From assembly GCF_045310525.1 (NCBI RefSeq), contig NZ_JBJHZY010000003.1:186001-250000 (forward strand): a stretch of 64,000 nt of DNA. Reading direction: 5' to 3'. The position numbers were made by a program, and so were the translations under genes. The notes beneath the pieces were generated by a model that made no database searches, was not told the DNA's origin, and saw only the letters and a program-made list of their open reading frames with translations. The DNA is from Clostridium_AT radicumherbarum. GTDB taxonomy: Bacteria > Bacillota > Clostridia > Clostridiales > Clostridiaceae. Shown here piece after piece: positions 1 through 8,156 of this stretch (position 1 is its first letter; every line of letters begins with the position of its first letter).

Positions 1-2
1 TT

Positions 3-368
3 CCTATTCCGAAACTTGTAAGTCTTGAGCAGATTTCGCCAAATCAAATTCAAATTAGTTATGATAGAGATGTAGATTTGAAACTAGGAACAAAGGCAAC
101 TAATTACTGGATTCAAGATACAATGAACTTTACGCCTAAAGGCATAGCTACTCTTGGTAAAAATGAAAAAGTAAATGCAAATAATTCACTTACTGATAAT
201 TTAGTTAAAATAAATCCAGTGAATGGTTTAGCAAATACGTTTATATTAACTTTTAATAAAAATATTCCAAGTGGGAAAGAGTATAAGCTAATAATTTGTT
301 ATGTAACGGTTAAAGGAGCTCCTCCATACAGTGGAGATAATGGATCAGCTACATTCGTTGGTAAATAG
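3..368 (+). CDS. C-terminal fragment of a surface protein with Ig-like fold (5' end outside window)
   Basis: The reading frame is open from the first bases of the window, so the start lies upstream; the TTG at 78 is an internal Leu codon. About 121 residues are visible. The opening stretch (VSLEQISPNQIQISYDRDV) resembles the first strands of the bacterial Ig-like domains found in repeats of clostridial cell-surface proteins. The chain ends TFVGK without a sortase signal or membrane anchor. It is probably the last Ig-like module of a larger secreted protein; the ligand is unknown. A degraded transposase follows it. Confidence 0.5.
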   Translation, partial: PIPKLVSLEQISPNQIQISYDRDVDLKLGTKATNYWIQDTMNFTPKGIATLGKNEKVNANNSLTDNLVKINPVNGLANTFILTFNKNIPSGKEYKLIICYVTVKGAPPYSGDNGSATFVGK

Positions 369-450
369 AACATACACAATTAAACATATAATGCCGTATT
401 ATTCAGAAATGGACCTGTTAAGATTTTGCAGACACAAAGTTAAACAAACT

Positions 451-696
451 TTATGAATCTAGTTCTTCGAATTGAGATGGAGAGAGATATCCCAATGAAG
501 AATGTATTCTTTTAGTATTATAATATAATTCAATATATTTAAAGATTTCTTTTTGAGCTTGTTCAGGCGACTCGTAATTGGCATCCTGAATAAGCTCTCT
601 TTTTATGGTTTTATAGAAGAAATCCATTACTGCATTATCATATGGATTTATGCATGAATTGAGCGCAGTCCCATGCCCAGGAAAAGCGCTCTTGAC
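451..696 (-). pseudogene. IS3-family transposase OrfB, C-terminal remnant
   Basis: Read on the minus strand, the last 81 codons encode the typical IS3 OrfB end: NPYDNAVMDFFYKTIKRELI, then KRIHSSLGYLSPSQFEEL and a stop at 451-453. The frame hits a stop immediately upstream of 696 and no integrase-core start, OrfA or terminal inverted repeats are visible. This is a dead fragment of an rve-domain DDE transposase. It marks past insertion next to the truncated context at the left edge. Confidence 0.85.
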
Positions 697-810
697 CTAT
701 TTTTCATATTTACTTATCCAACGGTATAAAGAATTGTATTTCAAATAATTTGTTCAATTTTTATAGTTGTATCACTTTAATAACACTACGCCTGCTTCTA
801 TTAAAGCTTA

Positions 811-1491
811 TTATTGGTTTTCTCCAATATATTCAAAATGTGGTTGCGTTTTAGTATAATAGCCTTTTCTAACTTCTGCAGTCCAATTCTGCAGCATTTC
901 TTTCCATTCGATGCTATTAAAAAAGTAGTCAATACCTTTCGAAGAATCCCAAACTAGAGCACGAAATGGTAATATACTTCCTACTTCATAAACATCTTGA
1001 TTGGAAACAGAGCTTTCAGTAATAAATAATTGGGGAAGACCATATTGATATGCCATTGCTGGTTCAATAAATGAGAAATAAGAACCAGTCCAGTACTCTT
1101 GCCCTATATTATTTTTGTATACACTTGCTTCATTTGTATCAATAACTTTTACTTTAAATCTTGCTAAGTTTAATGTTACCAATCCAAAGCTAGAATAAAT
1201 CATTCTTCTAATACTAGTCATAGTCGATTCAGGATATTGTTCAGTATTTGGTAAGGCTCTTGGGAAAAATAATTCTTTTTTTAATTCATCCATTAGTCGA
1301 ATTAAAAATTGAATTTGTAGATTATTTATTGTAGTACTAGCAGGATGACTTAAAAATACAGGAATTTTGTAAAATCTATTTGTTTTAGCAACTAAATCTG
1401 GAGATGGAATAACAGTATCTTCTTTATTAGGATTGGAGTTGGATTTGTTGGTGTTATTTATGTCAATATAAATATCACTAGTTTTCATCAT
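811..1491 (-). CDS. Predicted TIR/nucleoside-2-deoxyribosyltransferase-like protein
   Basis: 226 residues, minus strand, preceded by an AAGGTG ribosome site; ATG at 1491 or the adjacent ATG. After a polar N-terminus (1-37) the chain reads KIPVFLSHPAS, then a helix with LQIQFLIRLMDELKKEL, FFPRALPN, and SIRRMIYSSFGLVTLNLARF. A later FIEPAMAYQYGLP carries a Glu placed like the catalytic Glu of deoxyribosyltransferase-type folds. This order (strand with SHP, Q-rich helix, PR, 'SxGLVxLxxxR', E-xx-A) recalls TIR-like/NDT-like proteins. Family membership is my inference. It has no obvious operon partner, and substrate and role (nucleotide metabolism or defence) cannot be told from sequence. Confidence 0.5.
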   Translation of the reverse strand: MMKTSDIYIDINNTNKSNSNPNKEDTVIPSPDLVAKTNRFYKIPVFLSHPASTTINNLQIQFLIRLMDELKKELFFPRALPNTEQYPESTMTSIRRMIYSSFGLVTLNLARFKVKVIDTNEASVYKNNIGQEYWTGSYFSFIEPAMAYQYGLPQLFITESSVSNQDVYEVGSILPFRALVWDSSKGIDYFFNSIEWKEMLQNWTAEVRKGYYTKTQPHFEYIGENQ

Positions 1492-1580
1492 AAAATCACC
1501 TTCCCTCGAATTATACTATTCATTTACACTATAAAGTGACATAGAGAATTTGAAATTTATTTGAGAGAAAAAAGAAGTTT

Positions 1581-1740
1581 TTATAATGCAAACTACATTA
1601 AAAAAATCTTGGGGAAAATCCTATGCATATTGATAATAAAGGACCAGGAACATCAACTAACAAAATTTTGCCGTCCGCCTTAGGAGGTGGATTTTTTATA
1701 TAGATATATGTAAATTTATGGTTTATAATCTATATATAGG
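1581..1740 (+). repeat. Terminator-promoter repeat, copy 1 (full length)
   Basis: Full copy of the dispersed element. A 5' half (ACTACATT, GGGGAAAATCCTA, GGAACATCAACTAACAAAATTTTG) is shared with the copies at 23593 and 32540. A hairpin follows (CCGCC / GGTGG, loop about 6) with a T-run, then the promoter-like block TTTATAATCTATATATAGG ending at 1740. The TTG of the membrane HTH gene lies 63 bases downstream. It occupies most of the 1492-1802 gap. Confidence 0.8.
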
Positions 1741-1802
1741 TTAAAAAAGTAGCCACAGGACAGTAATTTATGACGACCGAATAATTAAAAGGGGGAAAAA
1801 CT

Positions 1803-2198
1803 TTGGAAAATAAAAAGTTGTTACCAATATCTATTATTATTCTTGCTATGAGTGTTATATTTGGTTCCATTTGGATAGGATATTCACTAGAGAAAACTGT
1901 TAGTTTACAAGCTTCAACTTCAACCCCAACCCCAACCTCAATATTAACAGATAGTAAGGCTTTAACGTTATCTCAAGTAGCTGCATATCTGAATATGACG
2001 GAGGAAGAAGTACGTGCCATAATTCAAACAGAGAAAAAGAAGTTAGATGAAACGCATAGTTTTGATGGAAAGATGTTTCCTTATTTTACAATAAATAATA
2101 AACAGTATTTTTATAAAGATGAAATAGACGAATGGCTAAAAGAAGTTTCAAGTAATCATAGACAATATGATACAACAAAAGGATGGATACTTCAGTAA
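1803..2198 (+). CDS. Membrane-anchored helix-turn-helix (excisionase/MerR-like) protein
   Basis: 131 residues from a TTG start with a strong GGGGGA site 6-7 bases upstream. Residues 7-29 form one membrane segment. A Ser/Thr/Pro-rich linker (38-48) leads to a helix-turn-helix of the excisionase/MerR type: LTLSQVAAYLNMTEEEVRAII, followed by a wing with YFTINNKQYFYKDEIDEWL. The topology suggests a cytoplasmic DNA-binding or protein-binding domain tethered to the membrane. It is the first gene after repeat copy 1, and a structured element starts four bases after its stop. Confidence 0.65.
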   Translation: MENKKLLPISIIILAMSVIFGSIWIGYSLEKTVSLQASTSTPTPTSILTDSKALTLSQVAAYLNMTEEEVRAIIQTEKKKLDETHSFDGKMFPYFTINNKQYFYKDEIDEWLKEVSSNHRQYDTTKGWILQ

Positions 2199-2201
2199 AG
2201 T

Positions 2202-2289
2202 GATAACTTATTATTGCACAACTTTCCTATATATCGACTTTATTCCTCTGGGGTCCAGTTCAGGAATGTCTTAAGTGAGAAACGTTATC
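2202..2289 (+). repeat. Structured repeat A (attC-like, partial)
   Basis: Starts 4 bases after the upstream stop. Outer arms GATAAC (2202-2207) and GTTATC (2284-2289) are complementary. Inside, ATTCCT / AGGAAT enclose CTGG-GGT-CCAG. The 3' half (GGGGTCCAGTTCAG, then GTCTTAAGTGAGAAACGTTAT) matches elements B and C further right. The inner L-type arms do not pair as in a canonical attC site, so only the general architecture is supported. Confidence 0.45.
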
Positions 2290-2402
2290 TGAAAAGCCAT
2301 GTATTATTGAAGTATATCTACGGACTATAGAGAGTATGTTAGGCTCCATTTGTAGAATATTGTGAAGTTAAATTTATATTTGACTAAGGGGGGGAAAATT
2401 AG

Positions 2403-3026
2403 ATGATAACTATAACTAGTATTATTGGATGTTGTATATTATCTTTCTTATATATCATTTTTTATATGATACTTATGAGATTAAAAGAAAGTACATTTAT
2501 TAAAAGGCATTATAATTATATATGGGCAGTTTTAATTTTGATTATAGCATTAATTTATCCTAATAGTTTATTGAGAAACGGATCTATTGAGTTTTTATAT
2601 AGTGGAAAAACCGTGGGGGAAATTTTAAAAATAGCTGTATTTGCTTGTATTATAGGTTGTTTTTCAGGATATAAAACAATAAATAGGAAACATGATTTTG
2701 ATTTTTGCATTATATTCCCTATATTTGAGGAAATACTCTTTCGCGGAGTTATATTATTAATTCTTATTAATATTGCGGGACTAAGTAATAAATATGCAGT
2801 AGTGTTGTCTGCAATATTCTTTGGCATTATGCATTTCCAGTACTTTGGACTTAAGAAGGATGTTATTAGATATGTAGCATTTGCATTTATAGGAGGCTAT
2901 TTTTTTGCAAGTATAGGTCTAATGACAAAATCAATACTGCCACCTATATTTTTACACATGGTGTTTAACACATCAGCAATTGTATATTCAAAATACAGTA
3001 ACAAAAAAGTAATATCAAACAAATAG
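2403..3026 (+). CDS. CPBP-family intramembrane glutamic protease
   Basis: 207 residues with about six membrane segments. The diagnostic CPBP/Abi motifs are present: EExxxR (E109, E110, R114 in FEEILFRG), a second motif MHFQYF with H144, and a third LHMVFN with H185. Members of this family cleave membrane proteins or prenylated peptides and often act in bacteriocin maturation or self-immunity; no substrate is visible nearby. Strong GGGGGG site before ATG. It stands alone on the plus strand between structured repeats A and B. Confidence 0.85.
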   Translation: MITITSIIGCCILSFLYIIFYMILMRLKESTFIKRHYNYIWAVLILIIALIYPNSLLRNGSIEFLYSGKTVGEILKIAVFACIIGCFSGYKTINRKHDFDFCIIFPIFEEILFRGVILLILINIAGLSNKYAVVLSAIFFGIMHFQYFGLKKDVIRYVAFAFIGGYFFASIGLMTKSILPPIFLHMVFNTSAIVYSKYSNKKVISNK

Positions 3027-3187
3027 TATAGACAAGGTGTGACTAAATGTTCTTTTAAATGACTTAACATAGTGTTCATCTAATAAAAGGAAATCAATTC
3101 AACATTAGCATATTAAGATAAAGCAACAGAAAATATAAGTTAGTACCAATATTTTTTATAAAATATTGGTGTGGTGGAGAAAACGTT

Positions 3188-3253
3188 ATGAAGAAATTAT
3201 CCCAAAGTATAGAAGTTTATAAACATTTATTAGATGAATCAATAAGTAAATAA
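3188..3253 (+). CDS. Possible 21-residue peptide
   Basis: ATG preceded by GGTGGAG at a good distance; encodes MKKLSQSIEVYKHLLDESISK, then stop. It lies 36 bases ahead of the DUF3267 gene on the same strand, so it could be a leader peptide or the remnant of a larger gene's N-terminus. No family is recognised. The ribosome site is the only real support. Confidence 0.3.
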   Translation: MKKLSQSIEVYKHLLDESISK

Positions 3254-3289
3254 ATAATTAGTTATACTTTTAAGAAAGGATTCTGATTT

Positions 3290-3904
3290 ATGAGATTTAT
3301 TAGAAGAATTCCTTCTAATGATAAAGAGTTAAGTAACAAGCTTATATCAGAGGGATGGACAAAACTAAAAGAACCATCAAATTTAGGTATTGCTACTTTA
3401 TTTTCAGTACCTTTTATGTTTATAAATGGGGGTATTTCTATGGGTATCTCATTTATTTTATACGCTCCTTTGAAAGAACTATTTAATAGTAAGCATGGCT
3501 TTAGTTTTTCTGTCACAGTTAACTTATATACTCTGATATATGTTTTTGGTATTTTTGTGTTTATGGCAATACATGAATTTTTCCATGCCTGTTTTATTCC
3601 AAACGTATTAAATTCAGATAAAACATATTGGGGCATTAATGGCTTCTTTGGATTTGTTTATACTACGGAGAAAATCAAAAAGGGCAGATTTTTGTTGATT
3701 TCTATTATGCCATTTATTTTATTATCAATTATTTTACCTTTTATACTAAAAATATTAGGATGGTTAAGTGGTTACGCTATTTTTCTCTGCTTAATTAATT
3801 CAATGGGATCATGTATTGATTGCCTAAACATTTTATTAGTTTCAGTTCAAATACCTAACGGTTCATATATTTTGAATAATGGATTTGAAACTTTTTTTAA
3901 GTAA
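3290..3904 (+). CDS. DUF3267-family membrane zincin metalloprotease
   Basis: 204 residues, about four membrane segments. The zinc-binding HExxH is H95-E96-x-x-H99 (AIHEFFHACF), flanked by FGIFVFM on the membrane side, as in DUF3267 proteins. The C-terminal half is hydrophobic, with a possible third metal ligand in SCIDCLNI. AAGGA ribosome site 8-10 bases before ATG. The protease class is known for the family; the substrate is not. Together with the CPBP and YhfC genes it makes three predicted membrane proteases within 3 kb. Confidence 0.75.
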   Translation: MRFIRRIPSNDKELSNKLISEGWTKLKEPSNLGIATLFSVPFMFINGGISMGISFILYAPLKELFNSKHGFSFSVTVNLYTLIYVFGIFVFMAIHEFFHACFIPNVLNSDKTYWGINGFFGFVYTTEKIKKGRFLLISIMPFILLSIILPFILKILGWLSGYAIFLCLINSMGSCIDCLNILLVSVQIPNGSYILNNGFETFFK

Positions 3905-4015
3905 TTACATTTATAAGTATAAATGGTAACAGTGCTTATCTCTTATATAAGGATGAAATTAAGAAGGCAAGGGGAAATCTTACCCAATATAAAGTAGCAA
4001 AAATAGACCCCTTCC

Positions 4016-4126
4016 TCTAACAAAGTACTCAGTTCGCTTTGGCTTGATTAATCCGCCAAAGCACATCGCCAAGAGGTATTCCTTTGGGGTCCAGTTCAGT
4101 ATAGTCTTGAGTGCGAAACGTTATAC
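4016..4126 (+). repeat. Structured repeat B (best attC-like element)
   Basis: 111 bases, about 110 bases after the DUF3267 stop. Outer arms TCTAAC (4016-4021) and GTTATA (4120-4125) pair at five of six positions. After an unpaired AAA/GAAAC spacer, GTACTCA and TGAGTGC pair over seven bases (one G-T). The interior holds a perfect GCTTTGGC / GCCAAAGC hairpin. This order of R arms, unpaired spacer, L arms and variable hairpin is that of integron attC sites. The 3' half is shared with elements A and C. The rest of the 3905-4397 gap shows only a TATAAT at 4323 that may serve the next gene. Confidence 0.5.
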
Positions 4127-4397
4127 GTAATTTTTAAGAAGCAGAGCGGTAGCAAAAGTTCTAAAGATGGTTTTCTAATGTGCAATTTGAAGAAATTGCG
4201 CCATAACTATAAAATTTGGTAATACGAATAATGATCTTTGAAAATTGAGTAATGCGGTGAAAAAATAGTATGAAAATCCTCTTTAATCTATAAAACATAT
4301 GGGATTAATTACCATAAAATGATATAATTAGAGATGATTGAGATAGAATAGTAATTAAAGGCGATTTAATTGTATAAAAATATTAGGAGGTGTTTTT

Positions 4398-5201
4398 ATG
4401 GTAAGTAATTTGTCCTTAGCAGGGATGATATTTACTTTATTGGTGTCATTTTTAATACCTATAGTGCTGATAATTTATACGAAAAAAAGATATTCTGCTT
4501 ATTTCAGCACTATAGCGGTGGGAGCATTAATATTCTTTGTTTTTGTTATGGTACTGGAACAGTTGATTCATTTTTACGTATTAAAGTTAAATGAAACAAC
4601 TAAGTCTTTAATGGGGAATACTTGGATATATGCAATTTATGGAGGCATTGCTGCAGGTATATTTGAAGAGACTGGAAGACTGACAGCCTTTAAATTTTTC
4701 TTAAAGAAGCGTTGGCAATGGAAAGATGGTCTTGCTTATGGTATAGGTCATGGAGGTATTGAGGCGATGTTAGTGGCAGGACTTACAGCAATCAATAATC
4801 TTATATATTCTCTGACTATAAACAAAGGAAATTTTGGTGCATTAATTGGTTCAAAGCTGCCGGCAGCAACAGCTGAACAAGTTAAGAATGCTCTTATTAA
4901 TACTGATTGGTATCTATTTTTTGTGTCAGGATTAGAAAGATGTTTTGCAATATCAATTCAAATTGGGTTATCAATCTTGGTTTTATATGCAGTTAAAAAT
5001 AGAAAGTATATATATTATATTATTGCTATATTGCTTCATGCATTAGTAGATTTCCCGGCAGTACTTGCTCAAAGAGGTATTTTGAGCATTTGGGTAGTTG
5101 AGGGTGTAGCTTTTACAGCTTGTATTATAGGAATATACTGGGCTATAAAATCAAAGAAGGTATTCAACACTGATAATATTTCCATTTCAGTGCAAAGTTA
5201 A
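4398..5201 (+). CDS. YhfC-family intramembrane metalloprotease-like protein
   Basis: 267 residues, about seven membrane segments. The YhfC/CPBP-like signature is GIFEETGR (E90, E91, R94), followed by GLAYGIGHGGIEAM (H118) and a late LLHALVDFPA. The family (PF10086) is predicted to be a glutamic-type intramembrane protease by analogy with CPBP. AGGAGGTG site 7 bases before ATG. It is flanked by structured repeats B and C and ends in a terminator at 5409. Confidence 0.8.
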   Translation: MVSNLSLAGMIFTLLVSFLIPIVLIIYTKKRYSAYFSTIAVGALIFFVFVMVLEQLIHFYVLKLNETTKSLMGNTWIYAIYGGIAAGIFEETGRLTAFKFFLKKRWQWKDGLAYGIGHGGIEAMLVAGLTAINNLIYSLTINKGNFGALIGSKLPAATAEQVKNALINTDWYLFFVSGLERCFAISIQIGLSILVLYAVKNRKYIYYIIAILLHALVDFPAVLAQRGILSIWVVEGVAFTACIIGIYWAIKSKKVFNTDNISISVQS

Positions 5202-5408
5202 TGACATATACTGTTTACTATTTTGGTATTTAATGTTTTAACAGATACATTTGAAAGAGTACTGAATTATAGCTGTTTATTATTGTGGGATTAGGTATAT
5301 ATACAACGATTCTACTCATTAAAGCCTTAAACATTTATTTTAAGAAAAATTCATAATACTTTTATTCTTCCTTGACGGTATAACAATAATAAACGAATAA
5401 TTATTTTG

Positions 5409-5449
5409 AACACCGAATTATTCAGAATCGAATTTTACGGTGTTTTTAC
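5409..5449 (+). terminator. Probable terminator of the YhfC gene
   Basis: AACACCG (5409-5415) pairs with CGGTGTT (5438-5444) and is followed by a T-run. It sits about 200 bases after the stop of the YhfC gene. Confidence 0.55.
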
Positions 5450-5515
5450 GTCGCAGTTCAATAATATTATGAATTAGTATTATTGAATATTGTAAGCAAA
5501 TGTACAGGGCTTTAT

Positions 5516-5587
5516 TACCGTCCACCTTGGCTGGTGGACTTTTTTTATAGTATCATGTAAGCTTATGGATTATAATGTATATATAGG
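5516..5587 (+). repeat. Terminator-promoter repeat, copy 2
   Basis: TACCGTCCACC / GGTGGAC hairpin (perfect CCACC/GGTGG arms) with seven Ts, then ATTATAATGTATATATAGG. The G-T pair of copy 1 is replaced here by A-T, a compensatory change in the stem. Similarity to copy 9 continues past the core (a TTGCTTTAC block). Structured repeat C follows directly; the next gene is the TfoX_C protein. Confidence 0.75.
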
Positions 5588-5610
5588 TTAAAAGTAGGTA
5601 GCTAGACAAG

Positions 5611-5695
5611 GCACATTGCTTTACCTGTGCAAGCGCAGCCAAGGGGTATTCCTCTGAGGTCCGGTTTAGGAACGTCGGCAGCACGAGGCGTTATA
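5611..5695 (+). repeat. Structured repeat C (partial)
   Basis: GCACA / TGTGC hairpin at 5611-5630, then the conserved block GCCAAGGGGTATTCCTCTG, GGTCCGGTTTAGGAACGTC and a terminal GAGGCGTTATAGG that matches elements A and B. The 5' outer arm expected of an attC site is not visible; the terminator-promoter repeat occupies that place. Confidence 0.45.
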
Positions 5696-5842
5696 GGAAA
5701 TAGCAATAACGGGACTATTCTATGGAGTCTCAGTATATTGTCATGGTTTATAAAAAAGTGATTTTTTATCATAGGAAAAATATCAGAATATTAATCATTT
5801 ATAAAAAAGCGATAAATTGGAAATTTGAAAGGAAGATTTATT

Positions 5843-6103
5843 ATGGGAGAATTATCAAAACTACCTAATATCGGAAAAGAAGTTGAAAGGCAGTTGAATA
5901 AAGTAGGTATATTTACCTATGGTGAATTAAAAGATATTGGCACAGAACAGGCGTGGCTGAAAATACAAGAAATTGATGCTTCCGCGTGTATTCATAGATT
6001 GTTAGCACTTGAAGGTGCAATTAATGGTGTTAAGAAAACAGCATTACCACAGGAGCGTAAAACAGAACTAAAGGATTTTTATAATGGACATAAAGGCAAA
6101 TAG
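5843..6103 (+). CDS. TfoX C-terminal-domain protein
   Basis: About 86 residues. ATG at 5843 is preferred because GAAAGGAAG lies 8-9 bases upstream; an in-frame TTG at 5825 overlaps that site. The sequence LSKLPNIGKEVERQLNKVGIFTYGELKDIG, then ACIHRLLALEGAINGVKKTALP, is the helix-hairpin-helix TfoX_C domain (PF04994). The N-terminal TfoX domain linked with competence control in Proteobacteria is absent. In Firmicutes such stand-alone domains are common and uncharacterised; nucleic-acid binding is a guess from the fold. Confidence 0.8.
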   Translation: MGELSKLPNIGKEVERQLNKVGIFTYGELKDIGTEQAWLKIQEIDASACIHRLLALEGAINGVKKTALPQERKTELKDFYNGHKGK

Positions 6104-6122
6104 TAATTTGTAGTGGAGGAAA

Positions 6123-6260
6123 TTGATTCCTTTTATTAATCCAATTGAGTTGATGTATGTTCTTTGTTTTATTGCAAGTGTATCAGCAATTGAGGAATTT
6201 ATTATTCAGTTAATATCAAGTGAATTGAATGCAAACAGAAAAAGTATATTTATTAAATGA
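6123..6260 (+). pseudogene. C-terminal relic of a CDP-alcohol phosphatidyltransferase-like protein
   Basis: 45 codons from a TTG with GTGGAGGAA upstream: a membrane segment (ELMYVLCFIASVSAIEEF) then IIQLISSELNANRKSIF. The end resembles the conserved tail of clostridial CDP-alcohol phosphatidyltransferases, where a membrane helix is followed by an I-E-E motif and a short acidic tail. The catalytic domain is missing, so this is most likely a gene remnant. The intact ribosome site leaves a small membrane protein as an alternative. Confidence 0.4.
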
Positions 6261-6305
6261 GACATAATCGTAAAATATTGTGAGTTTTAAATAGGGGGGA
6301 CATTT

Positions 6306-6875
6306 ATGAAAAATGTTAGAAACACACTGATGGGGTTATACTTTAATCTTCTTTTGGTAATTTTAACATTACTTTTTATGTTTAAAGCAATGTTAGATTA
6401 TAATATGGGCAATTGGGTGCAGTGGGTGTTAGTAGTTACACTTATAGTTTCCGGTATTTTAAACATAGTTTTTGCAGGTATAAATACTGTAAATTCTTTT
6501 AATCTTTTCAAAAACAATGACTATAACTCAATGCGAAAGAATATGAAAGCACTTAAATTTGGGGCAATTCCATACTTTGTTATTAATTTTATTATATATC
6601 TTTTATTGTTTTTACTGTTTTTTGCTGCATCTAGGGGTATTATTTTGGTAACACCTATACCATTATTATTTTTAATTCCTGTTTTTTTTGCATATCTTAC
6701 AGTGATATTTACATCAACTTATGGAATAGGTTTTTCATTAATTTTATATAAAGAAAAAAGGCTTAGGACAGGAAAACTAATATTACATATCATACTGCAA
6801 CTGTGCTTTGTTCTAGACATACTTGATACCGTAATTTTACTAGCGAAAAATAAAGTTATGAAAGTTAGTGAATAG
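6306..6875 (+). CDS. Four-helix integral membrane protein, unknown function
   Basis: 189 residues with hydrophobic segments at about 8-28, 39-61, 92-112 and 119-145, and a further one near 160-180. No conserved motif is recognised. The GGGGGGACATTT site before ATG is strong. It is followed 42 bases later by the GrpB gene on the same strand and may share its transcript. Confidence 0.6.
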   Translation: MKNVRNTLMGLYFNLLLVILTLLFMFKAMLDYNMGNWVQWVLVVTLIVSGILNIVFAGINTVNSFNLFKNNDYNSMRKNMKALKFGAIPYFVINFIIYLLLFLLFFAASRGIILVTPIPLLFLIPVFFAYLTVIFTSTYGIGFSLILYKEKRLRTGKLILHIILQLCFVLDILDTVILLAKNKVMKVSE

Positions 6876-6917
6876 AAGTAGTTTATATTAAATCTAATTT
6901 TCATTGGGGGTGTAAAA

Positions 6918-7442
6918 ATGAGAACAAAAAATGTGATTGTTCTTTCATATGATTCCAATTGGAGTCAAGAATTTCAAAAGATAAAGTTATATCTAGAAAA
7001 AGCACTTGGAGATACAATTCTTGGCGTTGAGCATGTGGGAAGCACTTCAATAGAAGGATTAGCTTCTAAACCTATTATAGATTTAGATGTTATTATAGAA
7101 AACTATAATAACTTTGAAGAAGTTAAATGTCGGTTAGAAAGTTTAGGATACTATTATGAAGGTGATTTAGGAATAAAGAATAGAGAAGCTTTTGCATATG
7201 ATGAAAAGCAAAAAAATGAGTTTATGACTCACCATTTATATGTTTGCCCCAAGTATTCTGAAGAGTTAAAAAGACATATATTTTTTCGGAATTATATGAG
7301 AACACATAAAGAAGATATCGAAAAGTATAGTGATGTAAAACTTCAAGCAGCAAAGCTGTATCCAACAGATATTGACAGTTATATAGAATACAAAAGTCCA
7401 TGTATTATTGAAATTTATAAAAAAATTGGATTAGAAAAGTAA
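6918..7442 (+). CDS. GrpB family protein (UPF0157), nucleotidyltransferase-fold
   Basis: 174 residues, a full-length GrpB domain. The hallmark GVEHVGSTSIEGLASKPIID contains the GS...KPIIDLDV pattern of the nucleotidyltransferase fold, with the Asp pair as candidate metal ligands. Some family members are annotated as dephospho-CoA kinase-associated, but no activity is established for stand-alone ones. GGGGGTG site 6 bases before ATG. A paralogue lies at 15953; the two share the HVGSTSI...SKPIID core but otherwise differ. Confidence 0.85.
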   Translation: MRTKNVIVLSYDSNWSQEFQKIKLYLEKALGDTILGVEHVGSTSIEGLASKPIIDLDVIIENYNNFEEVKCRLESLGYYYEGDLGIKNREAFAYDEKQKNEFMTHHLYVCPKYSEELKRHIFFRNYMRTHKEDIEKYSDVKLQAAKLYPTDIDSYIEYKSPCIIEIYKKIGLEK

Positions 7443-7551
7443 AATAAAAAAGGTTAACTAAATAATGAATATAAAAATATATTGCAATTGTATTTTGTTA
7501 CCTAATAGTGACTTTACATGTTATAGATTAACTTAAAGGAGAATTTATAAA

Positions 7552-8118
7552 ATGAATGAAGGGGTATTTGATTCATTTCCTATACTAAACACATCACGAC
7601 TTACAATTAGGCAGATTACTGAAGCTGATGATAGTGGCCTTCTAGAAGTTCTATCTGATGAAGTTACTTGTAAATATTTAACTCATAATACCGTTAATGA
7701 TTTAATAACCATTAGAAAATTGATTAATGGAATGCAAATGTTTTTTGAAGAGAAACAGAGGATAAGATGGGGGATAGCTGAAAATGAAAATAATTATTTA
7801 ATAGGGCATTGTGGTTTTTTTGAGATTGACAAGGCTAACTGTTGTGCAGAAATTAGCTATTGCTTAAAAAGTTCGTTCTACGGAAATGGGATTATGACAG
7901 AAGCTTTAAATGAAATGCTAAAGTTTGGATTTTATTGTTATGGATTAAATAGAATAGTAGCAAATGTGATAAGCGATAATAAAGGCTCAATTAGAGTTCT
8001 ACAGAAACTTGGCTTTATAAATGAGGGACTGTTACCAGAAGGTCTTCATAAAAATGGACAAGTTTATGATCTTATAATGTTTTCAATTTTAAAAAGAGAC
8101 TTTATTAGTAAAGATTAA
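7552..8118 (+). CDS. GNAT acetyltransferase, RimJ/RimL type
   Basis: 188 residues. Opens with the RimJ-like TSRLTIRQITEADDSGLLEVL, has GHCGFFEIDKANCCAEISYCL (beta4) and an acetyl-CoA loop in YGNGIMTEAL. Ends GFINEGLLPEGLHKNGQVYD, typical of ribosomal-protein-alanine acetyltransferase relatives that take small-molecule or N-terminal amine substrates. AAAGGAG site before ATG. It is the first of two adjacent GNAT genes; the second starts 38 bases later. Confidence 0.85.
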   Translation: MNEGVFDSFPILNTSRLTIRQITEADDSGLLEVLSDEVTCKYLTHNTVNDLITIRKLINGMQMFFEEKQRIRWGIAENENNYLIGHCGFFEIDKANCCAEISYCLKSSFYGNGIMTEALNEMLKFGFYCYGLNRIVANVISDNKGSIRVLQKLGFINEGLLPEGLHKNGQVYDLIMFSILKRDFISKD

Positions 8119-8156
8119 TATATGGAGATAATTAATATTTTTTCTGAGGTATTTGT

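Noticed and set aside
2555..2827. Antisense open frame over the CPBP gene
   Set aside because: Low-complexity shadow of the plus-strand membrane gene; no start site and no motif.
5611..5695. Complete attC site at element C
   Set aside because: Its 5' outer and L-type arms cannot be found; the terminator-promoter repeat occupies that position, so only the 3' half is attC-like.
5843..6103. Competence regulator TfoX
   Set aside because: Only the C-terminal domain is present; a competence role is known for full-length proteobacterial TfoX only.
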